The notes under the pieces are model-generated. The model was given only the letters and a program-made list of their open reading frames with translations. It ran no database searches and was not told where the DNA came from. Source: CAVZVZ01 sp963778895 (GTDB lineage: Bacteria > Actinomycetota > Acidimicrobiia > Acidimicrobiales > Acidimicrobilacustridaceae). From it: a stretch of 64,000 bases of DNA. The stretch is taken from contig CAVZVZ010000005.1 in the NCBI GenBank assembly GCA_963778895.1, positions 1,054,001 to 1,118,000 on the forward strand. Direction: 5' to 3'. The translations under genes were made by a program, and so were the position numbers. Numbering within the stretch: position 1 is the stretch's first letter; each line of letters begins with the position of its first letter. Below, piece after piece: positions 28,480 to 37,705 of this stretch.

Positions 28480-29307
28480 TCACGCCGCGAGGCGAAGCGT
28501 GACTTGCGTCGCGCCTTCGGTGTCACGAAGCGTGAGCACATCGCCAGAGATGGTGTAGCTGGTCACTTGGGAGAGGGCCGCGGCGTACTGGGATTCGAGC
28601 GTGTCCACATCGGCACCACAGCTCTTCGTCGTCCCCGCCAGATCGCCGAGGCTCAGCGACTGGTTGGCGCCGATCGTGTAGGCGCCGGTGAAGTTGTTGC
28701 ACCCGCCGAAGGCGGTGAACGCACCCGAAGGGCCGAAGGTCGCGGTGAGGCGCTCGGTGAGTGCGGTGGCCTCGACCCCACCTGCGCCGTTGTTCACGCC
28801 GGTGACGTTCCAGGTGGTGTTCTCCAGACCGGAGAGACCCGCGGCGTACACCAAGAGGGCCGTGCCGTCCGTGCTCGAGAGAGTCAAGGAGTCATCCGTG
28901 ACTGTGAACGACGCGACCTGCGGGAGCGATTGCAGGATCGCCGTCTCTTGCGCCTCGAGCAACGGCCCACCGCACGCCGCCTGTGTCATCGGTCCGAGTT
29001 GGATCGTGAGCTGCTGATCGCGCTGGTCATAGGTGCCGCGGAGCTGATTGCACCCGGTGGAACCGGCGACGCTTCCATCCGACGCGAACGCGAGGGCCGC
29101 CACGGAGCCGGGGGCCGCGGGCACGGTGCTCACAGACGCGCCTCGGTAGCTCTGGAGTGTCCAAGCGGTTCCCGCGAGTGCTCCCGAAGGAGCGGTGGTC
29201 GGTGTCGAGCTCGCGCCGCTTCCCGTCGAGTTGTCGCTACTCCCGCACCCGGCCACGCCGACCAGGCACACCGGGATGAGCAGGCTCAGGACGAGGCGGA
29301 TGCGCAT
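28480..29307 (-). CDS. Lipoprotein with two META (HslJ-like) domains
   Basis: 275 residues. Lipoprotein signal ends LVGVAGC. After a Ser/Thr/Gly linker come two repeats of the META domain: LAGTAWTLQSYRG with STGCNQLRGTY, and LENTTWNVTGVN with FGGCNNFTGAY; the paired Cys residues (GCN and QAACGGP/TKSCG) would form disulfides. META/HslJ domains occur in heat-shock and surface proteins of unclear function. It is a single gene converging on the VOC gene. Confidence 0.88.
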   Translation of the reverse strand: MRIRLVLSLLIPVCLVGVAGCGSSDNSTGSGASSTPTTAPSGALAGTAWTLQSYRGASVSTVPAAPGSVAALAFASDGSVAGSTGCNQLRGTYDQRDQQLTIQLGPMTQAACGGPLLEAQETAILQSLPQVASFTVTDDSLTLSSTDGTALLVYAAGLSGLENTTWNVTGVNNGAGGVEATALTERLTATFGPSGAFTAFGGCNNFTGAYTIGANQSLSLGDLAGTTKSCGADVDTLESQYAAALSQVTSYTISGDVLTLRDTEGATQVTLRLAA

Positions 29308-29349
29308 GATGCTCCTGTTCGGTTCGCCGGGGCCGCATGCCCGCGGACT

Positions 29350-30845
29350 TCAGCGCGAGCCTACGAACCGTTCGCGCGCTGCGGCGTGAGGGTCGATGAC
29401 GACAGTCGAGCTCGGCGCGTCGAACGCCATGACCCTGCGCTCAACGGTGTCGTACGTCGGCCAACCCGGGTCACCCGTGCGCAGGAAGCGCATCCACGCA
29501 CTGTGCACGTCATCGGCCAGGCGCTGCGGCGGCGCGTCACCAGCAACGACCTCTACCGCCGGCGCGTCGAGGACATCGAATGCGAACGGTATGTCGAGGC
29601 AGTGCACTGAACCGAATCCGGTGGGCGGAACCCATTGGAACTCGTACGAGTACGTGGCTGTGCCCTCGCGCGCCTCGGCCACCCGGACGGCCGGAATGCG
29701 GAACGCGGCGTCGGTCATGGCGTGGCCCAACACCCCGGCGGGTGTTTCGGACGCGTGGGCGGCGCGGTAACCAGCCGCGTCGGTGGACGACATCCCCGAG
29801 GAACGCAAGGCGTCGAGCACGGTCTCTTCGCCGAGGTCCCCTGCGAACCTGGCCATGGCCACGGTCTCGCCGGCCGTCGTGCCGACCAGCATCTGGCACT
29901 CACGCGACATGCTGGCGAGCGCAGTCAACGGGGCTTGCGGCACGAGATCACCGTCGATCAGCGGACCGAACCGCAGACCGTCATTCGTCGTGGCCAGGAA
30001 ACGCCGGATCATGTCGCCGTCGTCGGTTTGGTCCTCGTCGCCATACCAACCCATGCGCTCTTGCACCGTCACCAGATGGCTCGGCTCGACGCCTGCGAAC
30101 GCCGTCGCGGGTTGCCGGGACGCCGAGCTCCTTGGCGACCCGTTCTGCGTAGCGCGTGGCCTCGTCGAGGTGGCGTAGGTGGTTTGCCGCGCCACTCATC
30201 AGGATCGCCCGACGGAACAGGCCTGCGGCCCGGGGCACGGCGAGCAGCGTGGCACAAGCCATGGCCCCCGCCGACTGGCCGCCGATCGTCACGTTTCCCG
30301 GATCGCCGCCGAACGCGGCGACATTGTCCTGTACCCATTCGAGGGCCGCGAGCCAATCGAGCACGGCCCGATTGGGCGGGGCACCCCGCAACGGCAGGAA
30401 CCCCTCGATCCCGAGCCGGTAGTTGACCGCGACGACCACCGCACCGTCGTGCGGCGAAGTTCCGACCGTGGTACCAGGGGCTGGCGTTGCAGCCGTTCAC
30501 GAAGCCGCCGCCATGGATCCACACGAGCACGGGCAAGGAGGCCGCCGGACCGATGTCCGGCGTGAACACGTTCACGTTCAGGCAGTTGTCGCCGTCGATG
30601 ATCGGCTCCGGCACGATCGTGAAGCCCTGAGCCGGCTGCGGGGCGGTGGCACCGTACGCATCGCAGGGCCGCACTCCATCCCAAGGATCGACGGGCCGCG
30701 GTTCGCGTAGGTGATCTCGCCCGGTGGGAGACGCCGCGTAGGGCACCCCGAGGAACGTGTGCAGGCCGCGACCTTCGGGAGGATGGGTGTCAGCAGGATC
30801 CGCACCGACGACGACCCCCGCTGTGGTCTTCACTTCGATGGCCAT
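29350..30845 (-). CDS. Type-B carboxylesterase (two frameshifts)
   Basis: About 498 residues after correction. The N-terminus has FLGVPYAASPTG and PVLVWIHGGGFVNG (oxyanion hole), the nucleophile elbow is IGGQSAGAMA, and the C-terminal acid and His regions follow (SVHCLDIPFAF contains the His-associated motif). Inserted bases lie near 30448 and 30110. Type-B esterases hydrolyse carboxylic esters, including lactones and ring-cleavage esters; next to two Baeyer-Villiger-type monooxygenases it may cleave the esters they make. Start ATG 30845 has GGGGGAT just upstream. Confidence 0.87.
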
Positions 30846-30900
30846 GACCGATCCCCCGAATCCAGCGCCAGTTCCCGACGAACGCTACTTTCCCGACGCA

Positions 30901-31743
30901 ATGACCGCACCGGCACCGCATCGCGACCTCGCCGCGTCCGAGATCGACACATTCTGGACCGACGGCGTGGTTTGCCTGCGCGACGTCCTCACCGTGTCGG
31001 CGGTCCACGCCATGACACAGCCGGTCGAGCGTGCGCTCGCCGGCACCCAGATGGCCGACCTCGGCGCACTCGCGGGCGGCGGCGGCCCGCGATTCTCGGC
31101 CGGCGTCGATCACTGGCGCGAGGACGACGATTTCCGACACTTCGCGTGTGACTCCGCACTCCCGGCGATCGCGTCGTCGCTGCTGCGCAGCACCGCCATT
31201 TGGTTGTACGAAGACAGCGTGCTCGTCAAGGAACCAGGCACGCCGTATCGCACCGAGTTCCATACCGACGCCGGCTACTTCCACGTCCGCGGTGAGCAAG
31301 TGTGCACGTTCTGGGTGCCGTTGGACGCCACGTCACCTGCAACGGGCGCCGTGGAATACGTGCGCGGCAGTCACCGGTGGGCGGACGACTTCCGGCCCAA
31401 CCTGTTCACACTCCGCGATCCCATTCCGGGCACCGAGGGCGTGCCCGTTCCCGATGTGCTCGGGGACGTCGAGCTGCGCGAGGCACTCGTCACGTTCTCC
31501 GTCGAGCCCGGCGACGTGGTCGTGCACCACTACCGCACGTTGCATGGTGCCCCTGGCAACCAGAGCGCAACCCAGCGGCGCCGGGCGATCTCGGTGCGGT
31601 ACTGCGGTGACGACGCCCGGTACCACCTGCGACCGGGGGCACCCCGCAAGTCCCACCAGGAGCAGGTCGCCGAGGGCGATCCCCTCGGCGGGCCCGACTG
31701 CCCGCAGGTCTGGCCGGCCGCGGAGCCATCCCCACCGGCCTAA
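30901..31743 (+). CDS. Phytanoyl-CoA dioxygenase (PhyH) family oxygenase 2
   Basis: 280 residues from ATG 30901. The Fe ligands are in TEFHTDAGYFHV (His-x-Asp) and VVHHYRTLHGAPGN (distal His), with the 2-oxoglutarate Arg in RRAISVRYCGDD. An ATG at 30844 would overlap the divergent esterase start by two bases; 30901 is preferred because TACTTT (30886-30891) fits a leaderless promoter. Hydroxylates a small molecule; adjacent amidohydrolase and VOC genes follow in the same direction. No frame break. Confidence 0.85.
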   Translation: MTAPAPHRDLAASEIDTFWTDGVVCLRDVLTVSAVHAMTQPVERALAGTQMADLGALAGGGGPRFSAGVDHWREDDDFRHFACDSALPAIASSLLRSTAIWLYEDSVLVKEPGTPYRTEFHTDAGYFHVRGEQVCTFWVPLDATSPATGAVEYVRGSHRWADDFRPNLFTLRDPIPGTEGVPVPDVLGDVELREALVTFSVEPGDVVVHHYRTLHGAPGNQSATQRRRAISVRYCGDDARYHLRPGAPRKSHQEQVAEGDPLGGPDCPQVWPAAEPSPPA

Positions 31744-31789
31744 GCTGACACGAACGTCAGGTTTGTTTTCGCCGTCGCAGGAGTGTCCG

Positions 31790-33013
31790 ATGGAACTGCC
31801 CAAGATCATCAGCGTCGACGACCACGTGGTCGAGCCCAGACATGTTTGGCAGACGTGGCTCCCGCAGAAGTTCCGCGAGAAGGGCCCTCGGGTCGAGCAG
31901 GCGAAGTGGGCTCCCTTCGAGCACAAACCCGGGGCGAAGTACACGAACGTCATGGACGACGACGGAATGCTCGGCGACTACTGGATCTTCGAGGACAAGG
32001 TCATCTACGTCCACAAGCGGTTCGTCGCCATCCCCCTCGAAGCGACGCCGGGTGGCGACCTGGCCAAGTTCGACCGGACCGTCATGGAGATGACGCCGGT
32101 GACGTACGACGAGATGCGGCCGGGCTGCTACGACCGTGACGCGCGCGTCGAGGACATGGCCGTCAACTGGGTCGACGGCTCGCTCCCCTTCCCGACCTTC
32201 CCGCGGTTCTGCGGTCAGACCTTCATGGAAGCCGACGACCACGAGCTGGGCCTGGCCTGCGTGCGCGCCTACAACGACTGGATGATCGAGGAGTGGTGCG
32301 AGCCCTCCGGCGGCATCAACATCCCCCTCGGTCTCATCCCGTTGTGGGACGCCGATCTGGCCGCGGCCGAGGTCGAGCGCAACGCGGCGCGGGGCATGCA
32401 CGCGATCTGCTTCTCGGAGATACCACCCCGGCTCGGGCTGCCGTCGATCCACACCGAGTACTGGGATCCGCTGTTCGCGGCCTGCAACGACAACGACGTC
32501 ACGCTGTGCATGCACATCGGCTCGTCGTCGACGTCGCCCGCGGCCTCCCCGGATGCGCCCGAGGCGGTCGGTGGCACGCTCGCCTTCAACAACGCCATGG
32601 CTTCGTTGGCCGACTGGCTGTTCTCCGGAAAGTTGATCTCGTTCCCCAATCTGAAGATCGCCTACTCCGAGGGCCAGATCGGCTGGATCCCTTACGCTCT
32701 CGAACGGGCCGACACCGTGTGGGAGCAGCACAACGCGTGGATGCACACCAAGGAGCGCATCCCGGAGCTGCCGAGCACGTACTACTGGGGTCGCATCTTC
32801 GGCTGCTTCACCGCCGACCGGCACGGGCTTCAGAACCTGGCATCGGTGGGTGAGGACAACATCTGCTTCGAGACCGACTACCCCCACACCGACACCACGT
32901 GGCCGTACAGCAAGGAGTACGCCGAGAAGATGGTGACGGGGCTCAGCGACGACGTGGCGTACAAGGTGTTGCGCGGCAACGCGATCAAGATGCTCTCGCT
33001 CGATCGAGTCTGA
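31790..33013 (+). CDS. Amidohydrolase_2 family metal-dependent hydrolase/decarboxylase
   Basis: 407 residues, intact, from ATG 31790 with AGGAG about 7 nt upstream. The TIM-barrel metal motifs are SVDDHVVEP near the N-terminus, LCMHIGSS, and FETDYPHTDTTWP near the C-terminus (catalytic Asp). The family (ACMSD-like/PF04909) includes decarboxylases and hydrolases of ring-cleavage products; this long subfamily with YSEGQIGWIPYALERAD is common in actinobacterial xenobiotic/steroid clusters. The next VOC gene starts 5 nt downstream. Confidence 0.9.
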   Translation: MELPKIISVDDHVVEPRHVWQTWLPQKFREKGPRVEQAKWAPFEHKPGAKYTNVMDDDGMLGDYWIFEDKVIYVHKRFVAIPLEATPGGDLAKFDRTVMEMTPVTYDEMRPGCYDRDARVEDMAVNWVDGSLPFPTFPRFCGQTFMEADDHELGLACVRAYNDWMIEEWCEPSGGINIPLGLIPLWDADLAAAEVERNAARGMHAICFSEIPPRLGLPSIHTEYWDPLFAACNDNDVTLCMHIGSSSTSPAASPDAPEAVGGTLAFNNAMASLADWLFSGKLISFPNLKIAYSEGQIGWIPYALERADTVWEQHNAWMHTKERIPELPSTYYWGRIFGCFTADRHGLQNLASVGEDNICFETDYPHTDTTWPYSKEYAEKMVTGLSDDVAYKVLRGNAIKMLSLDRV

Positions 33014-33017
33014 GCGC

Positions 33018-33446
33018 GTGGCCAGGATCCATCACTCCGCCGTCTGTACGGCCGACATCGAAACGAGTCTGCGGTTCTGGCGCGACGGACTCGGGTTCGA
33101 GGTGATGATGGACCACCGGTTCGAAGGTGATTGGCAGCAGCTGTTCGCGGCGCCGACCAATACGTTGCGGTCGATCTTCCTGGGCGATCCGGCTGATCCC
33201 GAGAGCGGGATCCTCGAGTTGGTGGAGTTCGAGGAGACCTACCGGACGGCGACCGACGATGGCCGACCGAACGTCGGCTTCTTCCTCGTGTCGGTGTTCA
33301 CCCCGCTCGACGCGGCGCGCGAAAGGCTCGAGGCCGCCGGCTTCGGCATCGAGCGGGAGATCACCGTCAGCGGCGTGCGGATGGCAGTGGCACGCGATCC
33401 GAACGGCGTGCTCATCGAGTTGGTGGACCGGGACGCGATGCCGTGA
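33018..33446 (+). CDS. VOC/glyoxalase-superfamily protein 2
   Basis: 142 residues from GTG 33018, 4 nt after the amidohydrolase stop. RIHHSAVCTADIETSLRFW opens the first module (metal His), VGFFLVSVFTPLDAAR the second, and DPNGVLIELVDRD supplies the Glu. This is close to glyoxalase I/dioxygenase-like single-domain VOC proteins acting as dimers. Its last 35 bases overlap the end of the convergent flavin monooxygenase. Confidence 0.85.
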   Translation: MARIHHSAVCTADIETSLRFWRDGLGFEVMMDHRFEGDWQQLFAAPTNTLRSIFLGDPADPESGILELVEFEETYRTATDDGRPNVGFFLVSVFTPLDAARERLEAAGFGIEREITVSGVRMAVARDPNGVLIELVDRDAMP

Positions 33447-34897
33447 CTTCGTAGTCGTCGAGGTCGATCCGCCGCGTGCGCTGGCGATACCACCGCGACG
33501 GGTGAGGCAGCTGCGTCGCCACCCGGCCGCTCGGTGAGCGGAAGTAGTTATCGCATCCGGCAAGCCAGACCGTGCCCTCGAGATCCGTCATCCAGCGCGT
33601 CGTTGTACGCGTCGACCACAGCGTCTTTGACCTCGATCGTGTCGATGCCGTCGCGGTCCATCGTCTGGAGAGCATCGACCACGTAGCGCGCTTCGGCTTC
33701 GAGGATCAACAGGATCGAATTTCCACCCTGGTTGGTGTTGGGGCCGTAGAAGACGAAGAAGTTCGGATATCCCGCGGCCACCATGCCCAGATACGCACGC
33801 GGCTCGGTCCACTCGTCGTGCAAACGTCGACCGCCCCGCCCGACGACCTCGAGACCGTGCAGATAGTCGGTGGCCCGGTAGCCCGTGGCGAGAACGATCA
33901 CATCCAACGGGTGCTCGGCGCCGTCCACGGTGAGGATGCCTGACCTCGTGACGTGGTCGATCGGGTCGGTGATCAAATCGACGTTGTTGCGCTGGATTGC
34001 GGGATAGAAGTCGCTCGAGAGCAGGATCCGTTTGCATCCGACCGGGTAGTCAGGCGTGAGCTTGGCCCGCAGGACCGGATCCCGGACGCTGTTCTCGAGA
34101 TGAGCGCGCGCGAACTTCTCGAGCACCTCTACTCGGCGGTCGTCGACGTTGATGACGGTGTTGCCTTCGTAGAACCGGTAGATGGCGTGGCGGTGCCGAC
34201 GCGCATCCAACGGGCTCTCGGCAAACCTTCGCCGCTGATCGGCGGTGAAGGGCTCGTCCGACCGGGGCATGATCCATGCTGGCGACCGCTGGAACACGTC
34301 GAGGTGGCCCACGATCGGTGCGATTGCGGGAACGATCTGAATCGCGCTGGCACCGGTGCCGATGACCGCCACGCGCCGGCCCTCGAGGGCGACATCGTGA
34401 TCCCAGCGAGCGGAATGCATCACCGAGCCGCCGAAGTCCTCGAGACCCCGCAGATCGGGATGAGCGGGCGCGTTGAACATCCCGACCGCGCTGACCACGA
34501 CTTGGGCCCACACCTGCTGGCCGTCAGCGGCGGTCACGAGCCAGCGCGAGCGGTCGTCCGACCAAGTGATCGACTCGACTGGGGTCCCGAGTTGCAGATG
34601 GGCATCGACGCCTGCCGCCTCGGCGCAGGTCTCGAGATAGCGGAGGATCTCGGCTTGGCCGGCAAAGGTCTTCGACCAATCAGGATTCAACGCGAACGAA
34701 TACGAGTAGAGGTGCGACGGCACATCGCACTCGGCTCCGGGATAGGTGTTCACCCGCCACGTGCCGCCGAGACCCGCGGCCTTTTCGAAGATGACGTAGT
34801 CATCGATGCCGGCCCGCTCGAGCATGATCGCCAACCCGATGCCGCCCGCGCCGGCACCGATGATCACGACTCTTGCCGTAGTCGTCGCCTCGGCCAT
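33412..34897 (-). CDS. Flavin monooxygenase, Baeyer-Villiger type (one frameshift)
   Basis: About 494 residues. FAD motif VVIIGAGAGGIGLAI, NADPH motif VAVIGTGASAIQIVP, and the Baeyer-Villiger fingerprint F-x-G-x3-H-x3-W in FGGSVMHSARWDHD. One inserted base near 33586 moves the last ~57 codons (LEGTVWLAGCDNYFRS) to another frame, ending at TGA 33414-33412. Start ATG 34897 is preferred over 34927 because TAGATT lies 8 nt upstream. Converts ketones to esters or lactones, or N/S-oxygenates. The C-terminal end overlaps the VOC gene antisense. Confidence 0.87.
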
Positions 34898-34905
34898 AGC
34901 GGCCC

Positions 34906-34911
34906 AATCTA
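34906..34911 (-). promoter_or_regulatory. -10 box of the flavin monooxygenase gene
   Basis: TAGATT on the minus strand, 8 nt before the ATG at 34897; leaderless arrangement that decides between two possible starts. Confidence 0.4.
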
Positions 34912-34986
34912 GAGTGGCGCTCGTCATCCGGCTCGATCAGCGGGTAGCCGCACCACGTGCGCTTCACTTCGATCGACCCGCGTCGG

Positions 34987-34992
34987 TAGGGT
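34987..34992 (+). promoter_or_regulatory. -10 box of the SDR gene at 34999
   Basis: TAGGGT lies 6 nt before the GTG start at 34999 with no ribosome-binding site. This 100-bp divergent region serves the monooxygenase on one side and the SDR on the other. Confidence 0.4.
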
Positions 34993-34998
34993 CAAACC

Positions 34999-35727
34999 GT
35001 GAACGATTCGGCGAATCTCGCAGTTGTGGTCGGCGGCGGGGCGGGCATCGGCGCCGCGGTCGTGGACGCGTACCGCGCTCGAGAGCGAGCCGTAGTGGTG
35101 TGGGACATCGGCGGCGAACGTGACGTCGACTGCGACGTCGCCGATCCGGATCAGGTCGAAGCCGCGCTGGCGGCGACACTGGAGCGCTTCGGCTCACCGA
35201 CCACCGCGACCATCACGGCCGGCGTCGGACATGCCGGTGCGCTGATCGACGTCGATCCCGACGAATTCGACCGCGTGCTCGGTGTGAACACGAAAGGGGT
35301 CTGGCTCGCGATGCGAGCACTGGCGCGAACCATGATCGATGCGGGCGCGGGTTCGATCGTCGCGACGAGCAGCATCAGCGCTCGCGTCGCCGATAGGGGC
35401 ATGGGCATGTACTGCGCATCGAAAGCCGCGCTCGACATGCTCGTCCGCGTGGCCGCCCTCGAGTGGGCTCCACACGGCGTGCGAGTGAACGCGGTTGCAC
35501 CCGGGGTCACCGAGACGCGGATGCTCGGGGGTGCACCCACCGACCGAGGCTGGCTGGCCGGTGTGCAACAGCGCACCGCGTTGGGTCGCCTCGGAACACC
35601 GGCCGACATCGCCGCTGCAGTGCTCGCACTGCACGATCTCGACTGGGTGACGGGCCAGACGCTCGAGTGCGACGGAGGCCTGGCCCTGCACAGCCCGATC
35701 GGCCCTGCACAGCCCGATCGCTCCTAA
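34999..35727 (+). CDS. Short-chain dehydrogenase/reductase 2
   Basis: 242 residues. Cofactor motif VVVGGGAGIGAAVVDAY (Gly-rich but with GGGAGIG), Asp-containing strand VVVWDIGG for NAD(H), catalytic Ser in ATSSISARV and Tyr-Lys in MYCASKAALDM. C-terminal ECDGGLALHSP is typical, but after this a 19-bp tandem duplication (35682-35719) changes the last residues to IGPAQPDRS; with one copy the end would read IAPNR. It probably supplies ketone substrates to the flanking Baeyer-Villiger monooxygenases. Its stop overlaps the convergent gene's stop. Confidence 0.9.
   Translation: MNDSANLAVVVGGGAGIGAAVVDAYRARERAVVVWDIGGERDVDCDVADPDQVEAALAATLERFGSPTTATITAGVGHAGALIDVDPDEFDRVLGVNTKGVWLAMRALARTMIDAGAGSIVATSSISARVADRGMGMYCASKAALDMLVRVAALEWAPHGVRVNAVAPGVTETRMLGGAPTDRGWLAGVQQRTALGRLGTPADIAAAVLALHDLDWVTGQTLECDGGLALHSPIGPAQPDRS
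35682..35719. repeat. 19-bp perfect tandem duplication
   Basis: GGCCCTGCACAGCCCGATC occurs twice head to tail at the 3' end of the SDR gene. Because 19 is not a multiple of three, the second copy changes the reading frame and the protein tail and makes the stop overlap that of the convergent monooxygenase gene. Confidence 0.95.
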
Positions 35728-37679
35728 TCGATGAGCGTGAAGTCGTCGGTGTCGGGTTTCAGGGTGCGCTGCCAGTACTCCAACAGCGTGAAGGGCCAGT
35801 TCTGGGCCACCCGGCCGTGGGCGTTCTTGTACCAACTACTGACTTCCGACGCGCCCCAGGCCATGCGCCGGTTCTCGGCGTCGACGCGTTCGTTGAACGC
35901 GTCGTGCACATCCGGTTTCACGTCGAGGCCGCGGTGGGGGCCGTCCAACAGCAGGCGCAGGCAGCCGAGGATGTATCGAACGCCGCATTCGGAGAAGTAG
36001 ATGATGCTGCCGTTGATGACGATGTTGGTGTTCGGGCCGTAGAGGCAGAAGAGGTTCGGGAACTGCGGCACCGTCACTCCGAGATAGGCCCGCGCGTCAC
36101 CATCCCACGTCTCGTGGAGATCGACGCCATCGCGACCGGTCACCGTCATCGGGGTGAGGAACTTCGAGGCCTGGAACCCGGTGCCGTACACGATCACGTC
36201 GACCTCGTGCTCGACACCGTCGACCGTCACCACGCCTCTGGGGGTGATGCGAGCGATCGGGTCGGTGACCAACTCCACGTTGGGACGCTTGAGCGCGCCG
36301 GCCCACGTCCCGTTGTCGCGGAGCAGCCGCTTGGCCGCGGGCGGATACGCGGGGATGACCTTGTCGACCAGGTCCGGCCGGTCGGCGAACTCGGCCTGGA
36401 GATAGGCGGTGAGAACCATGCGCATCATGTCGTTCATGGCGCTGACCGATTGCCCGTCGCCATCCCATGTGTCGTCCACCCGCACGGCATCGAGCACGCC
36501 GTCGCCCATCTTCCAGAAGATCAAGAAGCGGTTCCACTCGCTGTAGGACGGCACCGACTTGTAGAGCCAACACAGCCCGGCCGGCACCTCGTCGTGGTAC
36601 TCCGGCGTCGGGCCCATCCACGGCGGTGTGCGCTGGAACACGACCAACTGCCCGGCGATCGGTGCAATCTCGGGAATGAACTGGACTGCACTCGCGCCGG
36701 TACCGATGACGGCTACTCGTTTGCCGGTCAGGTCCACGTCGTGGTTCCAACGAGCCGAGTGGAACGAGACGCCCTCGAAGGAGTCACGCCCATCGATGTC
36801 GGGTAGCAGCGGTCGGTTGAGCTGACCGACGGCGCTGATCACCGCGTTCACTTCGATCACCCGCTCGTCGCCGGCCGCGTCCTGGGTGGTGACAGACCAG
36901 ACGCGGTTGTCGTCCGACCACGCGGCGTGCGTGACCCTCGTACCGAACTGGATCTGTTCGCGTAGCCCGAACTCGTCGGCGCAACGCTGGAAGTACTCGA
37001 GCAGCACGGGCTGCGGCGAGAAGTGGAACGGCCAATCGTGGCGCTGTGCGAACGAGAAGCTGTAGTTGTGGTTCGGGTTGTCGACCCGACAGCCGGGATA
37101 GGTGTTCTCGAGCCACGTGCCACCGACGTCGTCGTCCTTCTCGACGATCGTGAAGGGCACACCGGCTTGTTGCAGCCGGTGGGCGGCCAGCAGGCCCGAC
37201 ATCCCTGCGCCGATGATCAGCACCTCGAACTCGACGTCGGGCGCGAGCTCGTCCTTGTTCCAGTCGGGAGCGCGCCGATCCTCACCTCGATAGGCGAGCT
37301 CCTCCTCGAGCAGCGGCAGGTACTCCGCCATCTCCGCGCCACCGACGGCGAACTCCATGATCCTCAGCAGATCCTCGTCCGAGGGCGGGGACGCGGGGTG
37401 GGAGCCGGCGTCGCGGAATCGCACCAGCGTCTCCAGCGCGATGCGGCGCACCTCGGCCTGTTGATCCTCGGTCAGGCCGCCCTGGGGCATGCCGAGCAGC
37501 AACGCCTCCGGGCGCAAGTCCGCGCGCAAGAGCGAGAGGTCGCCGGTGAGATACGCCATCGCGGGTAGCAGAGCCGGTACCTCGGCCTGCTCGAGTGCGG
37601 CGCGGATCTCGTCATCGGTGGCGGTGATGGGGCGGATCGGCTCGACGAACGGGTTCGCCGGCGTACGAACGTCGGTCAC
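35724..37679 (-). CDS. Baeyer-Villiger monooxygenase, 4-hydroxyacetophenone monooxygenase-like
   Basis: 651 residues, intact, GTG start. It has an N-terminal extension of about 150 residues before the FAD motif VLIIGAGMSGLLAAHRL, the length pattern of 4-hydroxyacetophenone monooxygenase (HAPMO). NADPH motif VAVIGTGASAVQFIP; fingerprint FEGVSFHSARWNHD. The C-terminal GPNTNIVINGSIIYFSE is characteristic of the group. Catalyses NADPH/O2-dependent oxidation of a ketone to an ester. With the nearby SDR and carboxylesterase it forms a plausible ketone-to-ester-to-acid route. Substrate is unknown. Confidence 0.9.
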   Translation of the reverse strand: MTDVRTPANPFVEPIRPITATDDEIRAALEQAEVPALLPAMAYLTGDLSLLRADLRPEALLLGMPQGGLTEDQQAEVRRIALETLVRFRDAGSHPASPPSDEDLLRIMEFAVGGAEMAEYLPLLEEELAYRGEDRRAPDWNKDELAPDVEFEVLIIGAGMSGLLAAHRLQQAGVPFTIVEKDDDVGGTWLENTYPGCRVDNPNHNYSFSFAQRHDWPFHFSPQPVLLEYFQRCADEFGLREQIQFGTRVTHAAWSDDNRVWSVTTQDAAGDERVIEVNAVISAVGQLNRPLLPDIDGRDSFEGVSFHSARWNHDVDLTGKRVAVIGTGASAVQFIPEIAPIAGQLVVFQRTPPWMGPTPEYHDEVPAGLCWLYKSVPSYSEWNRFLIFWKMGDGVLDAVRVDDTWDGDGQSVSAMNDMMRMVLTAYLQAEFADRPDLVDKVIPAYPPAAKRLLRDNGTWAGALKRPNVELVTDPIARITPRGVVTVDGVEHEVDVIVYGTGFQASKFLTPMTVTGRDGVDLHETWDGDARAYLGVTVPQFPNLFCLYGPNTNIVINGSIIYFSECGVRYILGCLRLLLDGPHRGLDVKPDVHDAFNERVDAENRRMAWGASEVSSWYKNAHGRVAQNWPFTLLEYWQRTLKPDTDDFTLID

Positions 37680-37705
37680 CCCGCCATCATGGCCGAGTCA
37701 GCCGC

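Noticed and set aside
31031..31789. Open frame running from inside PhyH 2 into the amidohydrolase
   Set aside because: The amidohydrolase frame is simply open upstream; the real start is ATG 31790 with a ribosome-binding site, and PhyH 2 occupies the other frame.
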